Below are positions 51,414 through 59,654 of a stretch of DNA of 64,000 bases, piece by piece (position 1 is the first letter of the stretch; every line of letters starts with the position of its first letter). The notes under the pieces were generated by a model. The model saw nothing but the letters and a program-made list of their open reading frames with translations, was not told the DNA's origin and did no database searches. This DNA is from Epichloe hybrida (taxonomy: Eukaryota > Ascomycota > Sordariomycetes > Hypocreales > Clavicipitaceae), in NCBI GenBank assembly GCA_019022495.1, contig JAFEKR010000065.1, positions 62,001-126,000 on the forward strand, given 5' to 3'. Position numbers and translations under genes: made by a program.

Positions 51414-51704
51414 CACCCACTCTGGGTCCGCCGCCCGCACCGTTGTCGCACATGCGTCACGGGGAAAACCGACAGGCTCTCCACGCATGAAATACATGCA
51501 CCTTGTCGGATGCGGGACTGCCCTGTTCTTGGTTCAGAGCCTTCTCGTTGTCGTTGCTGAGTGGCATTTCCTCGTGAAGAGCATGGCGCATCTTGCAGGG
51601 AATTAGCAAATTTGCTTCTTGGAAGAAGGAAGGAAATCATGAAATCATAAGCCACGCCCAGTGATAATAGATAGTTTAACGGGGGCGCCGGGACCAAGAT
51701 CCTT

Positions 51705-51802
51705 GCGGCCATAGATTAGCTGGGAGATCGTCAGACTGAAGTTAAACTTCAATCCTACGGATGCCTATCTGAAGGTCGTGTGTTCGAGTCACACTGGCCG
51801 CA
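51705..51802 (+). tRNA. trnF-GAA: tRNA-Phe (GAA), intron-containing
   Basis: Decodes UUC/UUU. The acceptor stem GCGGCCA/TGGCCGC pairs fully, with discriminator A. D-stem GATT/GATC and loop AGCTGGGA are present. The anticodon stem TCAGA/TCTGA carries loop C-T-GAA-G-A, and the T-arm is GTGTG-TTCGAGT-CACAC. A 25-nt intron (51742-51766) sits after position 37, the canonical site for nuclear tRNA introns; its AACTTCA can pair with the anticodon region as in other intron-bearing tRNA-Phe genes. The D-arm departs from the GCTC/GAGC usual for this tRNA but is compensated. The CCA is not encoded, as expected for a nuclear gene. Confidence 0.93.
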
Positions 51803-52137
51803 ATTGTTCATTTTTTTGGAAAAAAAAAAAGAAGGAAAAAACTTCTCTTCTCCTGAATGGTTAGAGTAGGAAGAGAGATGGATTTGGGCGGGTGCTGCCC
51901 TCCTTTGAAGTGGCCTCGCAGATGGAAAGCGTCAGGAAACGAGTGCAGAAAGAACACGCAGTTTCACCCACCAAGTTCGCAAAAATAGTGCTGGGAATGT
52001 CACGGTTTGATATAGTAATTGTAGCATTCAAGAAAAATCAAACTCCCTACGCCGCCGCCGAGATGCCACCTGCTCGTGCCCCCCCCCCCCCACCATCATG
52101 CGCTGATTGAGAATGTCCTAGTTACGCAAATCCCAAA
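51803..52137. other. Intergenic between tRNA-Phe and PRI2
   Basis: 335 bp holding the Pol III terminator and the 3' end of PRI2. A short open frame ending in a poly-C tract (52080-52091) is not convincing. Confidence 0.5.
51811..51817 (+). terminator. RNA polymerase III terminator of tRNA-Phe
   Basis: A run of seven T residues begins 9 nt after the tRNA 3' end, the standard Pol III stop. Confidence 0.8.
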
Positions 52138-53878
52138 TTATTCCTCCATCTTGACATCGCTATCCTTTCCCAAGTTCTTGAGCAGGTAGCTTCGCTTAAA
52201 GTATTCGTTTGGATGAACAATCGTCTCCAGCTGATTGGAGGTCATGACGCTCTCATCCTTGGCCTTTTTGATCTCGGCCTTGTGGACATGTTCGAATACA
52301 CTATTATTTCGCAATGTCAGCCGTCTTCCGTCGAGTCATCAATAGGTTTTTTTTTTTTTTTTTTTTTCAAATCAATCAAGCCATCTTTCAAACTTACCGG
52401 TTGCAAGCCATGTGAAACTTTTGCCTGTCCTTGTCCTCCTTGACACCCTGCAGTACTGATCGGTCTGAAACACCCATTGCCTGCACCAAAGTCGTGAGGT
52501 TTTCGATATTGAAGTGCCTATAGGGACAACCGTGTGCCTCTCCGGGGCCAGGGGGATGTTCCGTCAAGATTTTCTGACAGCTGAAAGGGCTGTACCCGCC
52601 GCCTCTGCGATTAGAGTCGCCGCCAACGTCGCCGTAGGCGTGGCGCACATTGTATCGATATTCCTTGTTGAACTGGTCGTCGGTGACCTTGTTGAAAGAG
52701 CTCCGCCAGAACATCAGGGACTCCTCCAGATTCAGGCCGATGCCCTTGAGGAACAGTGTGTATTGCAGGCGACCATAATGCTTGAGATGAGCGTCTCGCC
52801 GTAATGATCGGTGCAGGTGAGACATGCAGGCTGGAAAATGCTGTGACAAGTTGTCAATGTTGGATGCGGTGATTTGCGCGCCAGCCGGAGCCGACGAGTT
52901 GGAAACGTAGGCAGAATCCGGGGTGATGAAGTTCTTGGAAAGATGGTTCAAAATCGGGGTCAGACGATCATCCTCGTCAAGGCGTGGTAGTGCCCGGGCG
53001 GTAAGCTACTCAAGACAGTGTCAGTCTTGTTGAATTCGGCTGCTGTCTGCACATCCGTGGTCAGTCACAATGGAACGCCATACCTCGAGCTGTTTCTCCA
53101 AACGGGATGAGAACTCGGCGACCACCATACTTGATTGCTCACGTCCAGGAACAAAGGCCTTGCCCTTGTTCAAAAAGACTCTCCTGCCTTCGATCAAGTC
53201 AGGTACCCTCTCCCAGTCGACTTTGAACCACATGTCATCCTCGATCCCTGACTTCTTGCCAATCATTGCTGCCAGGTCTGCAGCATACTCTCTCTTCTCG
53301 TCGTCCGTCACTGCCTCCCACCAATCCAAATCAAGACTCGACACGAACGCAGATCTCTCGGACAAGTCGTCATTGTTGAACCGCAGGCGGAAGAGCATTG
53401 TTTCAACACGCGTAAACCGGCGGCGTAAATCCTCGGTCGAGGAAAAGGCCAGCCGAAGAATGAAGTGGCTGTAATGATCTTTTTGCCTCTGGGCAAATAG
53501 TCGCGCGGTAGAAGAGCTATTCGTATCTAGAGGGATATATTTGTCCAGTATAGGCTTCATATGGGTAGCTGTTTCGGCGAGAGATCGGTTGCGAAATGAG
53601 CATGCTTCCAGCTCAGCCAGAACTACCAGATTTGTGTCAGATCCGACGTGCGTCCCCTACAGCTGTGGGACAACAGGAAGGCGCGTACCTCTCAATCGAT
53701 CAATGGCCCATTGCTCAAACTGCTCAAGCGTGATGTCTGCTGTCGGCGCATCCGTGTAGAAGCTGAGTCTGTGAGGGTACTCAGCGTCCTTGTACTGAGG
53801 TGTAGCGAACTGCTTCTTTCGATGATCAACGACATTGCGTCGCTTCGGGTCTACCCGACTGAAATCTTGTCGCAGCAT
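52138..53878 (-). CDS. PRI2: DNA primase large subunit
   Basis: The [4Fe-4S] large subunit of nuclear primase, which works with PRI1 and DNA polymerase alpha to make RNA primers at replication forks. Four exons fit: 53878-53689, 53622-53084, 53005-52398 and 52300-52138; phases agree and give 499 residues. The start is MLRQDFSRVDPKRR. The N-terminal domain includes YPHRLSFYTDAPTADITLEQ and RLFAQRQKDHYSHFILRLAF. The C-terminal domain carries KHYGRLQYTLFLKGIGL and SYGDVGGD-like AYGDVGGDSNRRG, with the four cluster cysteines at about Cys303 (FPAC), 386 (FSCQ), 403 (HGCPYRHF) and 444 (MACNR). The third intron contains a long T/A homopolymer (52346-52368). The gene appears intact. Confidence 0.97.
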
Positions 53879-54696
53879 TGCGGAGTCGCGAAGTACTGAA
53901 TCTGGCTGAAAGATGCCAAAAACTTGACTTTGACGTCTTGTCCGTCTTGTCCAAAGGGTCTGTGAGTATGCATCGTGAATCCAACGTGAACACGGGGGTT
54001 TCTGTGGAAGACGCGTCGCGGCGCGAATCCAGGTGGGGCCGATCAATTTGAAAGTAGCTAGCCAATCACATGCGCTTTCTTAATCTGTTTTACACGTAAG
54101 CACCTTATTCCGTACACCTGCCCCGCTTCGCCTAACCCATGGGCCATCCCCGACCTTTGTCTCGTCAATGTCGTCTGCCACCGCAAAGTACATACGTAGG
54201 ACGACAAATGACATCGCATGTTTTGGACAAGAACATGAGCTCGCGGCTCCGCAAAGATGACTGTACAGCCTTGCGCAACAAGGCAACTAGTCGCAATTGC
54301 AACGTGATTCGGACGCTGAGAACACCATCCGAGGTAGGGACTCTCCACCGTCTCATTCTCATGATCCTGCAAGCTCTTGAAACTTGACGAAGAAAACGCC
54401 TTGGGATCAAGTGACGATCATTGGGCTTGAAACATGGTCAAACCTCTCGCGTTTCAATAATACGCGGTTGGTACTGATGTATTGATGATGATGATGATGG
54501 GAGCACCTTTTTTCGACAAGCGAGGAACGGATTGATCTGATATACAACATATACATGGAAGAAATTTTGTTGTTGGGATGCCTGCTTACTATGGTATACG
54601 AAACTGCAGGCCAAGAAATGCCTTTAAAATAAAATAAAAGTCAAGGGGTTATGACAGATTCCGCTCCGCATTCAAACTTGGAATGTACTTTCATCG
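53879..54696. other. Intergenic between PRI2 start and the CFEM receptor stop
   Basis: About 820 bp with the PRI2 promoter on the right-hand side of its start codon. It includes a GAT trinucleotide run near 54483-54498. Several overlapping short open frames are seen on both strands, none with a recognisable domain. Confidence 0.5.
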
Positions 54697-56452
54697 TTAC
54701 ACGCCGAGCAAGCTGCTCTTGCTCTTGTCCCCGTCAAGGGCACTCGTCTCAATGCTGTATAGCTCAAATGGCTTGTGGCCTATCGCGTTGCTACTCTTCA
54801 CGAAGCGGTCGGTGGTGTGGTGCGCAGCATTACGGGACCCGTTTGTGCTCGAGATACAAGGGGCCATGCGCACCAGGATCAATCGCAAGGTTGGTAAACA
54901 TGTGCATACTATGCCGACATTGACTTCAATGGTGGACCACCATCCAATGATCCAATTGTCCCAGGTTGGGTTGGTCGAGTTGGAGAAGTAGATGAGACTT
55001 TGTAGTCTCAGGATGGAGACGACGGTGACGCTGTGTAACAAAGTCAGCAAGTACGTGCTGCTGTTGATGTTCTTTCCAAAGAAAAGGGGGGGAAAGGGGA
55101 ATACGAGGATAATTCTTATAGGGGAGGTACTATTATTCTATGCCACAGGGGAGGTACGTGCTAGGGAAGAGGAATTATAATATTATATCTTGGGAGGGGA
55201 AATAACACGGTAGAGGAAGGAATCAATGAAACACTCACAATGTACCCAGAAAGAACATGAAGACGACACCAACCTTCCTTTTCCAGTGCAACCCCAAGCC
55301 CTTGATTTGGCTAAGTGGAAGAGCAATCATCCACACATCGAGGACAATGTTGCAAATGCCATGCAGCCACGCAAAAAGGTTGAGGTTGATGCAATGGCCC
55401 GTCGAATCCTTTTCGACGTGCTGTGTCCAGTACCTGCTTACAGGTGTGCAGGAAAAAATGCCAGTGGTGACAAAGGCGACTCCAAAGATGACGTTCAAGA
55501 TGCAGGTTCCCGTCAAGAGGCGATGAATGGTGTATCCAGGAAAGATGCCGAGGTAGAACAGAGATAGACTCAGCTTGATGATGGCCATCTCAGCCAAGTA
55601 CAGAATCTCGATTATGAAGAAGTACTCGACAAACACGGTGATCTGAGAGGGCGGGATCGTCCACACATCCTTGCCCAGGCCGTGGGCTGTCAACCCAACC
55701 TTGTTGATGACGCCGCACGCCATGGCAATAAAGAGGGCGAACAGAATGACCCAATCGTCGTAGCCGAGCTGTTTTTGACAGCTCCAGAATTTCTTGTACA
55801 CTAGCCGTGCGATGACGACCATGGCCGCGATGGTGTTCGTGCTATAGTTCAACGCGTCATATTGTCCCCTTTTGTCGCGAATCGGCCTGTTGCAGACGGT
55901 TTCGGTGACGTTTTTCGCAACTATCTCGAACGCCCTGCAGGTTAGCAACTTGCAATTGTGTGTTTTCAGTATACGACGTATCTTTTCGTTGGCCAGGGGA
56001 GAGCAGAGCGTTCAAATCAAGCAAGGCTTACACAGGGCCTCGGTCAGGTCACAAGCTCGCAGGACACATGGCGTCGCCGAGTCCGAGATGGGCGTGTACT
56101 GTCCAACACATATACATTGGGGATCGGTAGCCGAGCAGCCTGCCTTGGTCACAGAGTCTGTGAGGCATTGTAGCTAGATTCATCGATGTCCTGTCAGCTC
56201 AATGTTCGGAAATTCGTCGTTCTTGTTTCCCGCGTGTCCTTGTGCTTGATGCTATAGATGGCACATCATGATCATCATCATCATCATCATCATCATCATC
56301 GGCAGCAGTGAGAAACGTACCGCACATGATGGCACCGTCGCCACGGATGATAGTAATTGGGCGAGCGTAGGAGCGGTCCCCCCGTCACCTAGACAAAGCC
56401 GTGGCAGCGTCATCATGACAGCCAGGAAAGCGAGCCCCGGCCGGATCCTCAT
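54697..56452 (-). CDS. CFEM-domain seven-helix receptor (PTH11-like)
   Basis: A plasma-membrane receptor-like protein of the fungal PTH11 class, whose best studied member senses host surfaces. Exons: 56452-56321, 56173-56034, 55934-55239 and 55030-54697; the total is 433 residues. Residues 1-22 form a signal peptide (MRIRPGLAFLAVMMTLPRLC). The CFEM domain follows, with Cys43, 47, 57, 63, 65, 79, 84 and a later Cys in TETVC. Seven hydrophobic segments span about residues 115-370, with the rhodopsin-like motifs GYDDWVILFALF and GTCILNVIFGVAFV, and a FLGTF/SILRL segment across the last splice. The tail is cytosolic and Ser-rich. The second intron uses donor GTGTAA, the only one that keeps frame; intron 1 holds a TCA/TGA microsatellite (56262-56301); the last intron is long (208 nt). 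Confidence 0.9.
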
Positions 56453-57114
56453 ATCGAAAAATGCTCAGGTATATTTATAGGTGTATATAAATATACGAGC
56501 CGGGTAACTTTCTCTATGAGCGGATGCATTTGGTCGTTAATGGGGTGATGCAGAAAGCGATTGGGTAGGCTGAAGAGAAGAAGAATAATTAGCCTCGACA
56601 GAGGGTGAGAAAGCAAACGCGCGAACCAACAATGCCTCCTCTCACCATATGTATGTACATATATAGAGGCTGCGAAGTCGACGATGTAATCCTGCATGGT
56701 CTTCATAGAGCATCTGCCTCCTGAAAGGGAGCCCAACTCCCAAGGAGTCGCCACGAGTCTTCTTTTGCCCAAATATCGCCACGTCCACTAGCAACATAAA
56801 GACAGACCCAATCTGCGCAACTGTTAGAGACATCACATGTCTTGCAAGTACTCGAGCGTGCTCGGCCCAGGGTCTGGTCTCAGGCCGTTCGTTGTTCAGA
56901 AATCAGGCCAATTACACACTGAGACTAGCGCTGACTGGTGAGACAATGTGCCTGTCTTCACCAAGACCAACAAGGCACATGGCATTGGGCAGACAAAGGA
57001 AACCTTGCCTTGGCCTGCCGTCGTCGGTTCTAGCCCCATGTACCTCTCGCTGGCTCCCCTTACAAAGTCCGTCTGGCAATCAATCAATCAATTTATGTAT
57101 GGGGAGCGTTTATG

Positions 57115-57132
57115 CAGCATCCCCTCTGGCGT
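57115..57132 (+). repeat. 18-bp inverted repeat, left arm
   Basis: CAGCATCCCCTCTGGCGT is identical to the minus strand of 59097-59114; a GCGTTTAT precedes both copies a few bases upstream. The two arms bracket the small ORF and the gasdermin-like gene. Confidence 0.8.
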
Positions 57133-57224
57133 AACGAAAATCCCCCTCTGTGGTTAGGGAAGCGGCTTAGACATCTTCTTGTTTAAATCATAAGGCATCT
57201 CATCATACACCTTTTTGCTGTAGC

Positions 57225-57278
57225 GACGTCATGTATGACGCAACACGACTTTCTGTCATCTAGCTCTCTCTATAAAAG
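57225..57278 (+). promoter_or_regulatory. CRE-like site and TATA box
   Basis: GACGTCAT (57225-57232, a bZIP/CRE half-palindrome) lies about 40 bp before TATAAAAG (57271-57278). A pyrimidine-rich leader and an ATG (57378) follow 100 bp downstream. This is one of the clearest core-promoter arrangements in the window. Confidence 0.55.
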
Positions 57279-57377
57279 AGGAGCTTAGAACCTTGCGTTT
57301 GTACGATACCTTGACTCATTCAATTCATCTTCTTTTCTTGCATCATCGAGCCAGGGGGGCACTCTTCCCACTGCATC

Positions 57378-57605
57378 ATGTGCAACAAAGGGTCATGCGC
57401 GAACCCTAGAAGAGGCAAAGAGACCTGTAACTTCCAAGCGCGCAAGTTCGAATCTAACATACACTACATATATTATTATATGCAAATCTTTGAGGGTTAC
57501 CACCAAAGCCCTGGCCTAGCTGCAAAGAGACATAGCTCTAGGTGCGCGGTTGCCGAGGAGCTATGTAGGGGGTTGTGTCGCAAGGCATATACATGTAGGG
57601 GATAA
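57378..57605 (+). CDS. Possible small cysteine-rich protein
   Basis: 75 codons after a TATA box, a CT-rich leader and ATG. The product starts MCNKGSCANPRRGKETC and has eight cysteines, three of them in the first 17 residues, and no signal peptide. I do not recognise a family; the Cys-rich start is vaguely metallothionein-like but the rest is not. The true gene may be spliced differently or the transcript may be non-coding. It converges on the 3' end of the gasdermin-like gene. Confidence 0.35.
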   Translation: MCNKGSCANPRRGKETCNFQARKFESNIHYIYYYMQIFEGYHQSPGLAAKRHSSRCAVAEELCRGLCRKAYTCRG

Positions 57606-57667
57606 TGTACGCACAAAATTCGTGGCCAGTCGGTTGCGCCTTTTTTTTTTCGTGCAAGACCACCATC

Positions 57668-58567
57668 TCAGTCAAAGAAGGGGTCCATGCCCAGTCCATT
57701 GGCTATCTTTTCGAATGTCTCGTACTGATCCCTTTCCTCCTCGGTTAACTCTTTGGTGGGAGATGCTCTTCCGCCCATGAAGTTGTTGATGGTACCTTCT
57801 GCGCCCTCATGAGGCAGATCCCTCATCTCGGGCCAGTGGTCCGCGCGGTCCATGACGGCTAGGCCGTGCTTTTCGCCATGGAGCATGCGTCGCAACTTGG
57901 CTCGGGCGCCAGTCACCTTGACGAGCTCGATCTTGCGATAGCCCATGAAAACGATAGACTCTTCCTCGTAACAGGCCGAGTACCCCTGCTCGTGAACGAC
58001 ACCAAACTTGGCTCCTCCACCGACGCTGATGCCCGTACTGGGGTCGATGGGGACTTTTGCAGAGGCTCCAGCTCCCATGCTTGAGCCGTGCAACTGCGTC
58101 GCTTCGAGGTTCGTAAACGTCACCATGTCGGTGACGAAGTAGCCCACGCCATGATTGTCCTGCAGCAACTCGAAAAGCTCGTCGAAATATTGCTTGTTAT
58201 GGAGGAGATCCTTGAACTTTTCCCCGGGCAAATCCATGTGCCAAACTCGCGCAATGGTGGCCAGGTTTTCACTGCTTCTCGAATTGGCTCGATCGACGAA
58301 TGCATCAATGATGCTGGAAATGGTGGCCTTGAGTGTCGCGTCGTGAACATTTTTCTCCCAGAACCTCACATTGTGCACCTGAACTGGCTTGGGATCCAAG
58401 TCTGTAACTAACTCCTTGGGAGGTTTGGAAAATCGATGAGGGATGCGGCTCTCGGTGGGCCAGTCGGGGTATTTGACGACGCTGCCCATGAGCTTGTCGC
58501 GGTATTGAGAGGCGTCAAGGCGAGGAGCTATGAGCCAGAGACCCTTTCTCCGCTCGGCGGGCGTCAT
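57668..58567 (-). CDS. Gasdermin-like protein (HET-Q1/RCD-1 type), putative
   Basis: 299 residues in one exon, start MTPAERRKGL, no signal peptide or hydrophobic helix. The layout resembles the gasdermin pore-forming domain: an N-terminal segment (residues 10-40), helices around 71-135, then a long amphipathic strand (GYFVTDMVTFTNLEAT, 143-157), a Gly/Ser-rich turn (161-189) and a second strand pair ending SIVFMGYRKIELVKV (204-218), followed by a charged C-terminal tail (about 245-299). Fungal gasdermin-like proteins such as HET-Q1 and RCD-1 cause cell death in allorecognition after proteolytic removal of a short tail. The assignment rests on strand pattern and neighbour, not on a database match. 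It is head-to-head with an NLR-like gene 1.09 kb away. An unrelated fungal protein with similar secondary structure is possible. Confidence 0.58.
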   Translation of the reverse strand: MTPAERRKGLWLIAPRLDASQYRDKLMGSVVKYPDWPTESRIPHRFSKPPKELVTDLDPKPVQVHNVRFWEKNVHDATLKATISSIIDAFVDRANSRSSENLATIARVWHMDLPGEKFKDLLHNKQYFDELFELLQDNHGVGYFVTDMVTFTNLEATQLHGSSMGAGASAKVPIDPSTGISVGGGAKFGVVHEQGYSACYEEESIVFMGYRKIELVKVTGARAKLRRMLHGEKHGLAVMDRADHWPEMRDLPHEGAEGTINNFMGGRASPTKELTEEERDQYETFEKIANGLGMDPFFD

Positions 58568-58614
58568 GTCAGCCGTGATGGTTGATGTGGTTAACGTCAG
58601 CCGTGTTGGTTGGG

Positions 58615-58690
58615 GTGGTCGATGTGGTCGGTGTGGTCGGTGTGGTCGGTGTGGTCGGTGTGGGCGATGTGGTCGGTGTGGGCGATGTGG
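58615..58690 (+). repeat. 9-bp minisatellite (GTGGTCGGT), about 8.4 units
   Basis: Eight full 9-bp units with variants GTGGTCGAT and GTGGGCGAT, ending in a partial unit. It lies 48-123 bp upstream of the gasdermin-like start codon, so in its leader or proximal promoter. Confidence 0.92.
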
Positions 58691-59096
58691 AAGTCTTTGT
58701 TTGTAGTTGGCGTTGAGGTTGGTTCTTGTAGATTTACGGCGACTGCCTTGATCCTGCCTTATAGAACAGAACAGCTGGCATGGCAGCTGAGCACACGGGC
58801 TGACCTTTTTGTGTCGTTTTCATTCGTCGACGGCTTGCGTCGTCACCAGCTGCCTCCCGTCGGAACTCCACAGTGACGCCGCCGATGAGACTGGCCACTG
58901 ATTTGTGTAATTTGTGCGTTCGTTATCTCCTATATTGTGCCTCGTGACAGATACGAACTGTGGCGGGGCTGCTAATAATAGGCGTGGAATGATGGGGGCC
59001 ATGTCAAGGAGCAGTAATTGATATAGTTTGTTGTCAGGAGCGTACATAGAGGACATGATGTGCAAGCCATGGAGGGGGGCCATGGGTATGCTCACA

Positions 59097-59114
59097 ACGC
59101 CAGAGGGGATGCTG
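59097..59114 (-). repeat. 18-bp inverted repeat, right arm
   Basis: The minus strand reads CAGCATCCCCTCTGGCGT, identical to 57115-57132. The similarity does not extend far beyond the 18 bp apart from GCGTTTAT on one side. Confidence 0.8.
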
Positions 59115-59486
59115 TACAATAAACGCGCCGTTATTCTTTGATCCTATGAAAGTGGCCTTTTCGTGGCGGCGGCACGAACAAGAAATGTATATTTCAGAGA
59201 AAACTGTTTCTTGTTCATAAGCATAAGCCTCGCATGGGCGCCACCCCGGAGACTTTTGAAAGTTGAGAGCTACGGATTACATGTACATAAACACCTGGGC
59301 CGTCGCCTTGTCCATTCTTAAGCCCTTCTTCAATGCTCCGCAGTGCACGACTCCTTCCTTGTCTGTCCATACCTCTTGCGTCGTCGAAAACACCGCTTTT
59401 TGCTTCTTGTCATTTGTCGACCTGCGCTACGTTTGGAAGTCGCCTTTGTTTCCTTTTTTTGCGCCAGCATCGAAATCACAACTGCG

Positions 59487-59582
59487 TCTTTCACAGAGTC
59501 TTTCACAGAGTCTTTCACAGAGTCTTTCACAGAGTCTTTCACAGAGTCTTTCACAGAGTCTTTCACAGAGTCTTTCACAGAG
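59487..59582 (+). repeat. 12-bp minisatellite (TCTTTCACAGAG), exactly 8 perfect units
   Basis: Eight identical 12-bp copies with no point differences. It ends 72 bp before the chosen NLR-like start codon. Because the unit is a multiple of three and has no stop in any plus frame, all three frames stay open through it; the frame of the NLR-like protein is open back to 59343, so an N-terminal extension with repeated ESFT units is possible. Confidence 0.95.
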
Positions 59583-59654
59583 CTCCGAAGTCATCAAAGT
59601 CGTTCCGAAAGAAAAGCCGAGACAAGATCCGAGAGAAAAAGAGGCAGGGTTTGG

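Larger units (their letters stand above)
48157..51704. other. Intergenic region with simple repeats and one possible orphan exon
   Basis: No complete gene is supported over about 3.5 kb. It holds a possible exon (48427-48702, listed separately), a pentamer array (50841-50910) and a 42-bp imperfect direct repeat (51281-51322 and 51372-51413). Confidence 0.5.
56453..57377. other. Intergenic between CFEM receptor start and small Cys-rich ORF
   Basis: Contains the receptor promoter on the left. Toward the right it holds one arm of the 18-bp inverted repeat (57115-57132), a CRE-like site and a TATA box. No gene is supported in it. Confidence 0.5.
58568..59654. promoter_or_regulatory. Shared promoter region of the gasdermin-like and NLR-like genes
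   Basis: 1087 bp between two divergent start codons. A 9-bp minisatellite lies next to the gasdermin-like start and a 12-bp minisatellite next to the NLR-like start; the right arm of the 18-bp inverted repeat lies between them. No other gene is supported. Confidence 0.55.

Noticed and set aside
55226..55567. Plus-strand open frame over the CFEM receptor
   Set aside because: It is antisense to the conserved transmembrane exon of the receptor.
56896..57087. Minus-strand frame with MGLEPTTAG
   Set aside because: This peptide type is a familiar artefact of spurious open frames; no gene structure supports it.
57395..57470. Possible tRNA because of AAGTTCGAATCT
   Set aside because: No T-stem or acceptor stem pairs around it.
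59487..59582. Array considered as CRISPR-like
   Set aside because: Direct 12-bp units without spacers, in a eukaryotic genome: a minisatellite.
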